From Candidatus Sphingomonas colombiensis (GTDB taxonomy: Bacteria; Pseudomonadota; Alphaproteobacteria; Sphingomonadales; Sphingomonadaceae), in assembly GCA_029202845.1 (NCBI GenBank), contig CP119315.1, positions 1,829,001-1,893,000 on the forward strand: a stretch of 64,000 nucleotides of DNA, written 5' to 3'. The notes under the pieces were generated by a model, which worked only from the letters and a program-made list of their open reading frames with translations, made no database searches and was not told the origin of the DNA. Positions within the stretch are counted from its first letter, which is position 1; each line of letters opens with the position of its first letter. Positions 42,522 through 53,527 of the stretch are shown here, piece by piece. A program made the position numbers and the translations under genes.

Positions 42522-42731
42522 ATGAGCCGCACGCTCGTCTTCGAGTTGCTGTGGCTTGTCGCCGCGCTGACGATCACCGCGCTGATCTTCTGGGCGGGCG
42601 CCTGGTCCTATCCGCAGGGCGGGGCGACGATCTGGCCGATCGGTTATGCGACGATGGCCGCCGTCCTGACGATGGGCCTCTATGAAATACGCCGGACGTG
42701 GATGCGTCGCGGCGAAATGCGAGACAATTGA
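42522..42731 (+). CDS. Small two-helix membrane protein
   Basis: A 69-residue protein with two hydrophobic helices (about 6-26 and 36-56) and a basic C-terminus (IRRTWMRRGEMRDN). It sits 1 bp after pdhC, and its stop overlaps the lpd start (TGATG), so it is very likely translated as part of the operon. No family is recognised. The placement between pyruvate dehydrogenase subunits gives no obvious role; it may be conserved in related genomes. Confidence 0.7.
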   Translation: MSRTLVFELLWLVAALTITALIFWAGAWSYPQGGATIWPIGYATMAAVLTMGLYEIRRTWMRRGEMRDN

Positions 42732-44131
42732 TGGCTGACACATACGACCTTATCGTGCTCGGTTCGGGGCCCGGCGGCTATGTCGCGGCGATCCGCGCCG
42801 CGCAGCTCGGCCTGAAGACCGCGATCGTTGAGCGCGAATTGCTCGGTGGCATCTGCCTCAACTGGGGCTGCATCCCGACCAAGGCGCTGCTGCGCTCGGC
42901 CGAGGTGTTCCATTATATGAGCCACGCCAAGGATTACGGGCTGGTCGCGGAGAAGATTTCGGCCGATCTCGATGCGGTCGTGAAGCGTTCGCGCGGCGTG
43001 GCGAAGCAGCTCAATCAGGGCGTCACGCACCTGATGAAGAAGAACAAGATCGCCGTGCACATGGGCGACGGGAAGCTGACCGGCAAAGGCAGGCTGACCG
43101 TCACCGACAAGGACGGCAAGAAGACCGAGCTGACCGCGAAGAACATCATCGTCGCCACCGGCGCGCGCGCGCGCGACCTGCCTTTTGCCAAGGCGGACGG
43201 CAAACGCATCTGGACCTATCGTCATGCGATGACGCCGGCCGAAATGCCGAAGAAGCTGCTGGTGATCGGTTCCGGCGCGATCGGGATCGAGTTCGCGAGC
43301 TTCTACAACGATCTCGGCGCCGAGGTGACGGTGGTGGAGATGCTGGATCGCATCGTGCCGGTCGAGGATGCCGATGTGTCCGCCTTCCTCGAAAAGGCGC
43401 TGACCAAGCAGGGCATGAAGATCATGACCGGCGCGGGCGTGAGCAAGATCGAGACGAGCGCGACCGCCGTGAAGGCGACGCTGAAGGATAAGGCCGGCAA
43501 GGAAATTGTCAGCGAGTTCAGCCATGTCATGGTCGCGGTAGGCATCGTGCCGAACACCGAGAATATCGGGCTGAAGGAACTGGGCGTCGCGGTGGACGAT
43601 CGCGGTTTCCTCAAGACCGATGCGTCGTGCCGTACCAATGTCGATGGCATCTGGGCGATCGGCGACATCACCGCGCCGCCATGGCTCGCGCACAAGGCGA
43701 GCCATGAGGGCGTGATTGCGGCGGAAGCGATCGCGGGCAAGCATCCGCACGCGATGGACCCGCTCAACATCCCCGCCTGCACTTATTGCCACCCGCAGAT
43801 CGCCAGCGTCGGGCTGACGGAAGCCAAGGCGAAGGAAGCGGGCTATGCGGTGAAGGTCGGTACTTTCCCGTTCATCGGCAACGGCAAGGCGATCGCGCTG
43901 GGCGAGGCCGAAGGCTTTGTGAAGACGGTGTTCGACGCCAAGACCGGCGAATTGCTCGGTGCGCACATGATCGGCGCGGAAGTCACCGAGCTGATCCAGG
44001 GCTATACCGTGGGCAAGACGCTGGAGACGACGGAGGCGGAACTGATCGAGACCGTCTTCCCGCATCCCACGCTGTCGGAAATGATGCACGAAAGCGTGCT
44101 GGCCGCTTACGGCCGGGCGCTGCACATCTGA
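42731..44131 (+). CDS. lpdA: Dihydrolipoamide dehydrogenase (E3)
   Basis: A 466-residue FAD/NAD-dependent disulfide oxidoreductase. It has YDLIVLGSGPGGYVAAIRAA (FAD motif), the redox-active disulfide in GGICLNWGCIPTKALL, the NAD motif VIGSGAIGIEFA and the catalytic His-Glu in HPTLSEMMHES. It reoxidises the dihydrolipoyl group of E2. The ATG at 42731 overlaps the stop of the small membrane gene (TGATG). The pdhC-orf-lpd order indicates it serves the pyruvate dehydrogenase complex. Confidence 0.95.
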   Translation: MADTYDLIVLGSGPGGYVAAIRAAQLGLKTAIVERELLGGICLNWGCIPTKALLRSAEVFHYMSHAKDYGLVAEKISADLDAVVKRSRGVAKQLNQGVTHLMKKNKIAVHMGDGKLTGKGRLTVTDKDGKKTELTAKNIIVATGARARDLPFAKADGKRIWTYRHAMTPAEMPKKLLVIGSGAIGIEFASFYNDLGAEVTVVEMLDRIVPVEDADVSAFLEKALTKQGMKIMTGAGVSKIETSATAVKATLKDKAGKEIVSEFSHVMVAVGIVPNTENIGLKELGVAVDDRGFLKTDASCRTNVDGIWAIGDITAPPWLAHKASHEGVIAAEAIAGKHPHAMDPLNIPACTYCHPQIASVGLTEAKAKEAGYAVKVGTFPFIGNGKAIALGEAEGFVKTVFDAKTGELLGAHMIGAEVTELIQGYTVGKTLETTEAELIETVFPHPTLSEMMHESVLAAYGRALHI

Positions 44132-44138
44132 TCCACTC

Positions 44139-45548
44139 ATGACTATCTTGTCTCCCCGCGATCGCGCCACGCGCGCGGTCGGCGGGGGGATGCTCGCGTG
44201 CTGGGCGCTGACGCTGGCCGTCTTTCATCCCGGCTTCGCGATGTACGACACGCTGGTGCAATACCGCCAGTTGCTCTCCGGGCATTTCGACGACTGGCAT
44301 CCGCCCGTGATGACGAGAGCGTGGCAGGCGCTCGCGCCGTTCGGGCCGGGGCAGGCGCCGCTGTTCGTGGTGCAGGTCACGCTTTATTGGCTTGGCTTCG
44401 CATTGCTGGTGGGGGTGTTGGCGCGCGCCGGCCGGACGCGCGCGGCGATCGCGCTGGGGGTGGTCGCGCTGCTGCCGCCGTTCCTCGGCTGGCAAATGGT
44501 GGTGCTGAAGGACGCGCAGATGACCGGCGCGCTGCTTGCGGCGACGGGCATGATCGGCGCGGCGCGGCTAAGCGGTGCGCGACTCGGCATTGCCGGCTGG
44601 ACTGGCGCGGCGTTGCTGCTGCTTTATGCCGTGCTGGTCCGCGCCAACGCCGTGTTCGCGGTCGCGCCGTTGCTGGCGATGCTGTTGCCGCTCGGCTGGC
44701 GTGGGCGAATGGCGGTGGCGCTCGGCGGGATCGCGGCGACGATCGCACTGTCGCCGCTGGTCAACCACCACCTTCTCGGGGCGAAGGATAGCGGGGTGGT
44801 GCGGACCCAGCCGATCTTCGATCTCGCCGCGATCGCGGTGCGCGCGCCGATTGCCGCTACCGGGCTGACACCGACCGCGGCCGCAGAGATACGCGCGCGC
44901 GGTTGCAGCAAGCCGTATTTCTGGGATCCGCTGAGCGATTCCGGCCCGTGCGGCGCCGATATCGCGCCGCTGGCGAAGATGCCGCCGGGAAAGCTCGAAC
45001 TGTTATGGGTCGAGGCGATCATCACGCATCCGATCGCTTATGCCGCCCATCGGCTCGCACACCTCAATTCCACCGCGCGCTGGCTGGTGCCGTATCGCTG
45101 GCCCGGCGCCGCGCCGACGATCATGAGCGAACGCAACGATCTCGGCCTCGCTTCGCCGGGGCGCGTGGCGAGCGCGTGGCAACGCTTCGCCGGATATGCG
45201 GTCGAAACGCCGCTCGGCTGGCCCTTCGCATGGTTCGGGCTGGCGCTGGCCGGGCTGGTCGCGCTCGGCTGTACCCAAAGTCGCGAGGCGGAGGTGGCGC
45301 GCGCGCTGTTCGCCTCCGCGCTGGTGGGCGAGGCGAGCTTCGCGGTGGTGAGCATCGCGTCCGATCTGCGCTATCATCTGTGGATGATGATCGCGGCGGC
45401 GATCGGCGTGGTGATCGGCTGGCCGGCGTTCGATCGTCGGCGGTTGCGGATCGGGGTCGCGCTGGTTGGGCTGCTCTGCGTCCCCGCGATTGCGGCGCGA
45501 GTCATGCTGCCCGCGCCGCCGCTGACCTATGCCGGGATGCTCGGTTAA
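44139..45548 (+). CDS. Multi-pass membrane protein, possible GT-C-type glycosyltransferase
   Basis: A 469-residue inner-membrane protein with about ten hydrophobic helices and a periplasmic central region. The first loop after helix 1 contains AMYDTLVQYRQLLSGHFDDWHPPV, whose acidic residues resemble the first periplasmic loop of GT-C lipid-linked sugar transferases; a later loop has two Cys (GCSKPYFWDPLSDSGPCG). This assignment is tentative. It starts 7 bp after lpd and may be co-transcribed. The last four bases overlap the convergent GFA gene. Confidence 0.7.
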   Translation: MTILSPRDRATRAVGGGMLACWALTLAVFHPGFAMYDTLVQYRQLLSGHFDDWHPPVMTRAWQALAPFGPGQAPLFVVQVTLYWLGFALLVGVLARAGRTRAAIALGVVALLPPFLGWQMVVLKDAQMTGALLAATGMIGAARLSGARLGIAGWTGAALLLLYAVLVRANAVFAVAPLLAMLLPLGWRGRMAVALGGIAATIALSPLVNHHLLGAKDSGVVRTQPIFDLAAIAVRAPIAATGLTPTAAAEIRARGCSKPYFWDPLSDSGPCGADIAPLAKMPPGKLELLWVEAIITHPIAYAAHRLAHLNSTARWLVPYRWPGAAPTIMSERNDLGLASPGRVASAWQRFAGYAVETPLGWPFAWFGLALAGLVALGCTQSREAEVARALFASALVGEASFAVVSIASDLRYHLWMMIAAAIGVVIGWPAFDRRRLRIGVALVGLLCVPAIAARVMLPAPPLTYAGMLG

Positions 45549-46000
45549 GCGATCAGCGCCTGATATTCCGCGATCAGCGCGGGATATTCACCCGCTTCCG
45601 GAAAGCGCGAGAAGCTGTGGCGCGCGCCGGTCTGCGCCCAGGGCAGCGCCTCGCTCGTATAGCTTTCGATGAACGGTGCGAACCAGCGGGGATCATCCAG
45701 CATCGTCGCGCGCACGTTGACGAAGCCCATCGCGGGATCGAGCCGGGTGAAGACCCAGCTCTTGCACCAGTCGCAATGATGATGATGCGGATAGCCGTGC
45801 AGGCCGCCGATCACCGGCTCGCCCGCGATCACCGCGAAGCCTGGCTCCGGCACCGCGAGCGAGGTGGAAAAGGCGCTCCCAGTCATTTGCTGGCAGCCGA
45901 TGCAGTGGCACGCCATCGCCAGCAATGGTGGGGCGCTGATGCGAAAGCGCACCCGTCCGCAGCGGCAGCCGCCCTCGATCGGCAGTTCGGGCAACGACAT
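45545..46000 (-). CDS. GFA family zinc protein
   Basis: A 151-residue protein with a Gfa/CENP-V zinc fold. The Cys ligands are in EGGCRCGRVRF, ACHCIGCQQMTGSAF and HHCDWCKSW. The glutathione-dependent formaldehyde-activating enzyme named this family, but most members have no proven substrate. A stretch of five His residues (YPHHHHCDW region) is notable. GGAGGAAAG precedes the ATG at 46000. It is divergent from the amidohydrolase, with 60 bp between them. Confidence 0.88.
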   Translation of the reverse strand: MSLPELPIEGGCRCGRVRFRISAPPLLAMACHCIGCQQMTGSAFSTSLAVPEPGFAVIAGEPVIGGLHGYPHHHHCDWCKSWVFTRLDPAMGFVNVRATMLDDPRWFAPFIESYTSEALPWAQTGARHSFSRFPEAGEYPALIAEYQALIA

Positions 46001-46060
46001 GGCTTTCCTCCGCGTGATGGTCGCTCCATGATAGAGCCGATAACAAACCGGGGGAATGTC

Positions 46061-47353
46061 ATGACGATATCGGGAATCCTGCGCGCGTCGCTCGTGTCGG
46101 TGCTGGCGATGGCCGCCGCCGGGCAGGCCGCCGCCGAGACGACGGTGATCACCGCCGCGCGGATGCTCGATGTGGAAAAGGGGGCTATGGTCGATCGCCC
46201 GACGATCGTGGTGACCGATGGCCGTATCTCCGCGATCGCGATTCGCGGTGCGGCGCCCGCGACGGTGCCGGCGGACGCGAAGAAGGTCGATCTCGGCGAC
46301 GTGACGATCCTGCCGGGCCTGATCGATATGCACGTTCACCTCACCGGACTGGCCGAAATCGGCGGCTATCAGTCGCTGAAATATACCGACAGCTTCTGGG
46401 GCGCGGTGAGCGTGGGCAATGCGCTCAAGACGCTGCGCGCGGGTTTCACTTCGATCCGCAATGTCGGTGCGGATAATTTTCAGGACGTCGGGCTGAAGGA
46501 GGCGATCGATGGCGGCTGGGTGCCCGGCCCGCGCATCACCCCGGCGGGCTACGCGCTCGGCGCGACCGGAGGCCATTGCGATAACAACGCTCTGCCGCCG
46601 AGTTATGACCGCAAGGAACCATCGGTCGTCAACTCACCGGAAGAGGCGCGCGCCAAGGTGCGCTGGCTGCACAAATATGGCGCGGAGGTGATCAAGATCT
46701 GCGCAACCGGCGGCGTCTTCTCGCTCGGCGACTCGGTCGGCGGGCAGCAGCTTTCCTATGAGGAGATGAAGGCGATCGCCGACGAGGCGCACATGCTCCA
46801 TATGCGTGTCGCCGCGCATGCCCATGGCGATGAGGGGATCAAGGCGGCGATCCTCGCGGGGATCGACACGATCGAACATTGCAGTCTTGCCTCGGACGAG
46901 GCGATGAAACTGGCGATCCAGCACAAGACCTGGTTCGACATGGATATTTATAACGACGATTATATCCTGGCGACGGGCACCGCCAACGGCACCGAGCAGG
47001 AAAGCCTCGACAAGGAAAAGGCGATCGGCCTGAAACAGCGCCAGACCTTCCAGCGCGCGGTGAAGGCGGGGGTGCCACTGCTGTTCGGCACCGACGCGGG
47101 CGTCTATCCGCACGGCGACAACGCCAAACAATTTGCCAAGATGGTCGAATGGGGGATGACCCCGATCCAGGCGATTCGCGCCGCCACGACCAGCGCCGCG
47201 CAGGCATTGGGGCGGAGCGAGGATGTGGGCGCGCTCGCGATCGGTCGATATGGCGATATCGTAGCGGTGAAGGGCGATCCGCTCGCCGATGTGCGCACGC
47301 TTGAGCATCCCGTCGCGGTGTTGAAAGGCGGCGTCCCGGTCGCGATGCGCTGA
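46061..47353 (+). CDS. Exported metal-dependent amidohydrolase
   Basis: A 430-residue amidohydrolase with a signal peptide (SLVSVLAMAAAGQAAAE). Metal residues are His-x-His in DMHVHLTG, Lys in VIKICATGG, His in RVAAHAHGDEG and DTIEHCSL, and Asp in LFGTDAGVYPHG. Such proteins include Xaa-Pro dipeptidases and imidazolone-type hydrolases. The ATG at 46061 has GGGGGA upstream; a longer in-frame reading from 44903 overlaps other genes and has no start signal. It is periplasmic or outer-surface, with no clear partner. Confidence 0.9.
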   Translation: MTISGILRASLVSVLAMAAAGQAAAETTVITAARMLDVEKGAMVDRPTIVVTDGRISAIAIRGAAPATVPADAKKVDLGDVTILPGLIDMHVHLTGLAEIGGYQSLKYTDSFWGAVSVGNALKTLRAGFTSIRNVGADNFQDVGLKEAIDGGWVPGPRITPAGYALGATGGHCDNNALPPSYDRKEPSVVNSPEEARAKVRWLHKYGAEVIKICATGGVFSLGDSVGGQQLSYEEMKAIADEAHMLHMRVAAHAHGDEGIKAAILAGIDTIEHCSLASDEAMKLAIQHKTWFDMDIYNDDYILATGTANGTEQESLDKEKAIGLKQRQTFQRAVKAGVPLLFGTDAGVYPHGDNAKQFAKMVEWGMTPIQAIRAATTSAAQALGRSEDVGALAIGRYGDIVAVKGDPLADVRTLEHPVAVLKGGVPVAMR

Positions 47354-47410
47354 TTTGGTGACGGCGCCCGGATCGCTCCTTCGACGGACTCGCCCGGCGC
47401 CCTCCAGCCA

Positions 47411-47439
47411 TTGACCGGAACGTGACCCGAGCGTATAGG
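47411..47439 (+). promoter_or_regulatory. Strong sigma70-like promoter of the str operon
   Basis: TTGACC at 47411-47416 and TATAGG at 47434-47439 are separated by exactly 17 bp, close to the consensus -35/-10. Transcription would begin near 47446, leaving a leader of about 155 nt before rpsL. It is the clearest promoter in the window. Confidence 0.65.
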
Positions 47440-47462
47440 CGCGCCCGTTCGTGGGGTTTTAT

Positions 47463-47524
47463 GCCCTTCGAACACGCTTGAACATTGCTGGGTGCATAAA
47501 GGGCCCGGGAGGTCGCACGCGACC
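47463..47524 (+). promoter_or_regulatory. rpsL leader with hairpins
   Basis: The leader can form GCCCTT (47463-47468) with AAGGGC (47499-47504), and a tight hairpin GGTCG-CACG-CGACC (47511-47524). Structured leaders of str operons can take part in S7 feedback, but no specific match to a known S7 site was established. Confidence 0.35.
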
Positions 47525-47600
47525 GCCCAATGGTCCTTTTCGTATTCCGTAAGCTTGTGAAGGCTCCAGCAAAGTAACCTAATGAAAGGTGAAGGCTTCA

Positions 47601-47972
47601 ATGCCGACGATTAACCAGTTGGTCCGCAAGGGCCGCGATCCGCAGAAGGCCGCGAGCAAGGTCCCTGCGATGGAACAGAACCCGCAGAAGCGTGGCGTTT
47701 GCACGCGCGTCTACACCACGACCCCGAAGAAGCCGAACTCGGCATTGCGCAAGGTGGCCAAGGTTCGCCTGACCAACCAGCGCGAAGTCATCAGCTACAT
47801 CCCGGGTGAAGGCCACAACCTTCAGGAGCACTCCGTGGTGCTGATCCGTGGCGGCCGTGTGCGCGATCTTCCGGGTGTGCGTTATCACATCCTGCGCGGC
47901 GTGCTCGACACCCAGGGCGTCAAGGACCGCAGGCAGTCGCGGTCGAAGTACGGCGCGAAGCGGCCGAAGTAA
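47601..47972 (+). CDS. rpsL: 30S ribosomal protein S12
   Basis: 123 residues, standard length. It sits at the decoding centre of the 30S subunit. The conserved core has [13 protein letters not shown], with Lys43 as in sensitive strains. The loop that reads [13 protein letters not shown] in E. coli reads [13 protein letters not shown] here, so position 88 is Arg (codon CGC). Lys88Arg is a known streptomycin-resistance change in other bacteria. ATG 47601 has GGTGAAGG upstream. It is first in rpsL-rpsG-fusA-tuf. Confidence 0.98.
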   Translation: MPTINQLVRKGRDPQKAASKVPAMEQNPQKRGVCTRVYTTTPKKPNSALRKVAKVRLTNQREVISYIPGEGHNLQEHSVVLIRGGRVRDLPGVRYHILRGVLDTQGVKDRRQSRSKYGAKRPK

Positions 47973-48016
47973 GCCGTTCCCCGTCGCTCTTCCCATCTGT
48001 TTGAAAGGTTTTTGCC

Positions 48017-48487
48017 ATGGCGCGTCGTCGTCGTCCCGAAAAGCGGGAAATCCTGCCTGATCCCAAGTTTGGTGATGAGGTTCTGTCGAAGTTCATGAAT
48101 TCGGTGATGCTGGACGGCAAGAAGTCCGTCGCCGAAGGCATTGTTTATGGTGCGCTCGAAACCGTCGAGACCCGCGCGAAGAAGGAGCCGCTCGGTGTGT
48201 TCCACGAGGCGCTCAACAACGTGAAGCCGGGCATCGAAGTCCGCAGCCGCCGCGTTGGTGGTGCGACCTATCAGGTGCCGGTCGAGGTTCGTCCCGAGCG
48301 CGCGCAGGCGCTGGCGATCCGCTGGTTGATCTCGGCGGCGCGCGGGCGCAGCGAGAACACCATGGCGGCCCGTCTGTCCGGCGAGCTGCTCGACGCTTCG
48401 AACAACCGCGGCAACGCGGTGAAGAAGCGCGAAGACACGCACCGCATGGCGGAGGCGAACCGCGCCTTCAGCCATTATCGCTGGTAA
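48017..48487 (+). CDS. rpsG: 30S ribosomal protein S7
   Basis: 156 residues. It binds the 3' major domain of 16S rRNA and starts assembly of the 30S head. [19 protein letters not shown] at the start and [12 protein letters not shown] at the end are typical alphaproteobacterial forms. GAAAGG precedes the ATG at 48017. In E. coli, S7 represses translation of the str operon; whether this holds here is not shown by the sequence. Confidence 0.98.
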   Translation: MARRRRPEKREILPDPKFGDEVLSKFMNSVMLDGKKSVAEGIVYGALETVETRAKKEPLGVFHEALNNVKPGIEVRSRRVGGATYQVPVEVRPERAQALAIRWLISAARGRSENTMAARLSGELLDASNNRGNAVKKREDTHRMAEANRAFSHYRW

Positions 48488-48567
48488 CCTAGCGAACGCC
48501 GCAAAACTAACCATATCGTGGGGAGCCGGAATCGTCCGGCTCCCCACATCGTTGAGGAAGCACGACA

Positions 48568-50640
<2,073 letters not shown>

Positions 50641-50780
50641 ATCCGGCACCTCCCGTTCCGCCCGCCCTGGTGGCGGTCGGACGGCGGGGGGCTGGCAATG
50701 GGTGAAAACAGTCGCTATGGGGCCGCCTTCACGGCGAGTCCTAGTGCGGCTCACACGGAAATTCAGAAGGTAGGGAATCA

Positions 50781-51971
50781 ATGGCTAAGGCTAAATTTGA
50801 GCGGACCAAGCCGCACCTGAACATCGGCACCATCGGTCACGTCGACCATGGCAAGACTTCGCTGACTGCGGCGATCACCAAGGTGCTCGCTGAGACCTCG
50901 GGCGGCGTTGCGGTTGACTTCGCCAACATCGACAAGGCGCCGGAAGAGCGTGAGCGCGGCATCACCATCTCGACCGCGCACGTCGAGTACGAGACGGCGA
51001 ATCGCCACTATGCGCACGTCGATTGCCCGGGTCACGCCGACTATGTGAAGAACATGATCACCGGCGCGGCGCAGATGGACGGCGCGATCCTCGTCGTCTC
51101 CGCGACCGACGGCCCGATGCCGCAGACCCGCGAGCACATCCTGCTCGCCCGTCAGGTCGGCGTGCCGGCGATGGTCGTGTTCATGAACAAGGTCGATCTG
51201 GTCGACGACGAGGAAATCCTCGAGCTGGTCGAGCTGGAAATCCGCGAGCTGCTCAGCTCGTACGAATTCCCGGGCGACGATATTCCGATCATCAAGGGTT
51301 CGGCGACCTGCGCGCTCAGCGGTTCGAACGCGAAGCTCGGCCAGGAAGCCGTGCTTGAGCTGATGAAGGCCGTCGACGATTACATCCCGCAGCCCGAGCG
51401 TCCGCTCGACAAGCCGTTCATGATGCCGATCGAAGACGTGTTCTCGATCTCGGGTCGTGGTACCGTCGTCACCGGCCGCGTCGAGACCGGCATCGTCAAG
51501 GTTGGCGAGGAAGTCGAGATCGTCGGCATCCACGACACCCGCAAGACCACCGTCACGGGCGTCGAGATGTTCCGCAAGCTGCTCGATCAGGGCCAGGCCG
51601 GCGACAACGTCGGTGCGCTGATCCGTGGCGTGGCGCGCGACGAAGTCGAGCGTGGCCAGGTGCTCTGCAAGCCGGGCTCGATCAAGCCGCACACCGAGTT
51701 CAAGTCGGAAGTGTACGTCCTGTCGAAGGACGAAGGCGGCCGTCACACGCCGTTCTTCGCGAACTATCGTCCGCAGTTCTACTTCCGCACGACCGACGTG
51801 ACCGGCACCGTCGAGCTGCCTGAGGGCACCGAGATGGTCATGCCGGGCGACAACGTCGCGCTGGGCATCAAGCTCATCGCGCCGATCGCCATGGACGTCG
51901 GCCAGCGCTTCACGATCCGCGAAGGCGGCCGCACCGTCGGCGCCGGCGTGGTCAGCGCGATCGACAAGTAA
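50781..51971 (+). CDS. tuf: Elongation factor Tu
   Basis: 396 residues. It delivers aminoacyl-tRNA to the A site. GTP motifs are [23 protein letters not shown] and NKVDLVDD; the effector region [16 protein letters not shown] is intact. The 140-bp gap after fusA contains a GC-rich inverted region (around 50660-50690) and AGAAGGTAGGGA before the ATG, so tuf may have its own promoter. A strong terminator follows at 51989-52031. Confidence 0.98.
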   Translation: MAKAKFERTKPHLNIGTIGHVDHGKTSLTAAITKVLAETSGGVAVDFANIDKAPEERERGITISTAHVEYETANRHYAHVDCPGHADYVKNMITGAAQMDGAILVVSATDGPMPQTREHILLARQVGVPAMVVFMNKVDLVDDEEILELVELEIRELLSSYEFPGDDIPIIKGSATCALSGSNAKLGQEAVLELMKAVDDYIPQPERPLDKPFMMPIEDVFSISGRGTVVTGRVETGIVKVGEEVEIVGIHDTRKTTVTGVEMFRKLLDQGQAGDNVGALIRGVARDEVERGQVLCKPGSIKPHTEFKSEVYVLSKDEGGRHTPFFANYRPQFYFRTTDVTGTVELPEGTEMVMPGDNVALGIKLIAPIAMDVGQRFTIREGGRTVGAGVVSAIDK

Positions 51972-51988
51972 GCGTTTCGACGCAAAAC

Positions 51989-52031
51989 AACCGCCCGGCG
52001 CGCCGAAAGGTGTGTCGGGCGGTTGCCTTTT
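51989..52031 (+). terminator. Intrinsic terminator after tuf
   Basis: Nine-base arms AACCGCCCG (51989-51997) and CGGGCGGTT (52016-52024) are followed by GCCTTTTTA. It separates the str operon from rpsJ, so the S10 operon probably has its own promoter in 52032-52160. Confidence 0.85.
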
Positions 52032-52161
52032 TATGAGGGCGTAGTTATTGGCCGCGCCTTCGGTTCGAGTTTGAAAACAGCAAGAGGCGGCCATCGATTC
52101 GCCATCCACTTCGGGATGGTGCGTGGTTGAGTTGCCCCGCTCTTTCGCATCGGTAGGGAAA

Positions 52162-52470
52162 ATGGACAGCAATATCCGCATTCGCCTGAAGGCGTTCGAT
52201 CATCGTGTGCTCGACCAGGCGACCGGCGACATCGCCGAAACCGCCCGACGTACGGGCGCTCTTATTCGCGGTCCAATTCCGCTTCCGACGCGAATCGAGA
52301 AGTTCACGGTCAACCGTGGTCCTCACATCGACAAGAAGAGCCGCGAGCAGTTCGAGGTGCGCACCTATAAGCGTATGCTCGACATCGTGCAGCCCACCCC
52401 GCAGACGGTCGACGCGCTGATGAAGCTCGATCTCGCGGCGGGCGTTGACGTAGAGATCAAGCTGGCGTAA
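52162..52470 (+). CDS. rpsJ: 30S ribosomal protein S10
   Basis: 102 residues. It is part of the 30S head and also binds NusB in antitermination. [19 protein letters not shown] at the start and [18 protein letters not shown] are diagnostic. GTAGGGAAA precedes the ATG at 52162. The upstream leader has a hairpin CCATC-CACTTCGG-GATGG near 52099-52116. It heads the S10 operon, with an unusual gap of 298 bp before rplC. Confidence 0.97.
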   Translation: MDSNIRIRLKAFDHRVLDQATGDIAETARRTGALIRGPIPLPTRIEKFTVNRGPHIDKKSREQFEVRTYKRMLDIVQPTPQTVDALMKLDLAAGVDVEIKLA

Positions 52471-52768
52471 TGGCCACCATCCCCGCGGTTGACGTCGAGT
52501 CCCGCGGGTTTGTCGTTCCCGCGTGGTTCGGGAACGAGGTTTGGAAACCCCGCGGATGTGGGGCGACTGACAGACAAAGAGATACCGCCGAAAGGCTTCT
52601 TCCTCTTCGGGACAGCGTCTCCCGTCAAGCTCCCTTCGTGGGGGCGCCGGCCCGGGACGGGGGCGCGCTTCGCATAATCCGGGCCGAACTCGATCATCCC
52701 TTCCAGGGGTGGTCACAAGCACCTGTGGGATGGGCCTGCAGGTGCCTCTGTCAAGGAGCTTGTTGATC
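52471..52768 (+). promoter_or_regulatory. Structured rpsJ-rplC intergenic region
   Basis: 298 bp with no supported gene. It contains several perfect inverted repeats: CCCGCGG (52482-52488) with CCGCGGG (52502-52508); GTTCCCG (52515-52521) with CGGGAAC (52529-52535); and GCACCTG (52719-52725) with CAGGTGC (52739-52745), the last just before the rplC ribosome-binding site (AAGGAG). This could be a ribosomal-protein leader or a processing region. The neighbouring rplC sequence is error-prone, so this stretch should be re-read before interpretation. Confidence 0.5.
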
Positions 52769-53524
52769 ATGCGTACTGGCGTGATCGCGAAGAAAATGGG
52801 GATGACCCGCCTGTTCCAGGACGATGGCCGCCACGTGCCGGTTACCGTTCTGCAGATCGAGGCGCTTCAGGTCGTCGCTCGTCGCGAACAAAATCGTGAT
52901 GGCTACACAGCCGTCCAGCTTGGCGCCGGGAGCGCCAAGGCAAAGAATGTCGCCAAGCCGCAGCGCGGCCATTTCGGCAAGGCCGAAGTGGAGCCGAAGG
53001 CGATCGTGCACGAATTCCGCGTGAGCGAGGAAAACCTCCTCGACGTCGGCGCGGAGCTGTCGGCCGATCACTTCGTCGCCGGCCAGTATGTCGACATCCA
53101 GGGCCGCACGCAGGGCAAGGGCTTTGCCGGCGCGTATGAAGCGCTGGGGCTTCGGCGGTCTGCGCGCCACCCACGGCGTGTCGGTGTCGCACCGCTCGCT
53201 CGGTTCGACCGGTCACCGCCAGGATCCGGGTCGCGTCTTCAAGAACAAGAAGATGGCCGGGCACATGGGCGACAAGAACCGCACCCAGCAGAATCTGGAG
53301 GTCGTCGGCACCGACGCCGAGCGCGGCCTCATCTTCGTCAAGGGCTCGGTGCCCTGGCTCGAAGGGTGGCTGGCTGTTCGTCAAGGACTGCGGTCAAGGT
53401 CGACCGCGTCACGCCGACGCGCCGCTGCCCGCCGGCCTGAAGGCCGCCAACAGCAACACCGCTGCGGACACGCCGGCCGAGACGCTCGGTCGCGCCCGAG
53501 GCGGCCGACGGCCAGGAGGGCTGA
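52769..53524 (+). CDS. rplC: 50S ribosomal protein L3, frame broken by insertions
   Basis: The start ([20 protein letters not shown]) and the first 122 codons read normally. The frame then breaks. Conserved L3 sequence ([61 protein letters not shown]) is recovered only if extra bases are removed: T near 53135, T near 53355, T near 53389, GT near 53408 and C near 53485. With these removed the protein is 249 residues and ends EAADGQEG at the TGA 53522-53524, a normal L3 length. L3 is essential and single-copy, so these are probably sequence errors. The pair Leu and His in [15 protein letters not shown] also look atypical and may be miscalls. Confidence 0.9.
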
Positions 53525-53527
53525 TAA

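Noticed and set aside
44903..47353. An 816-codon open frame running through the amidohydrolase and the preceding genes
   Set aside because: The first 386 codons overlap other genes in different frames and have unrelated composition. The amidohydrolase signal peptide and ribosome-binding site fix its start at 46061.
52489..52677. A 62-codon frame in the rpsJ-rplC gap
   Set aside because: It has no ribosome-binding site and no recognisable family, and its sequence is better explained by the inverted repeats; the region is also next to an error patch.
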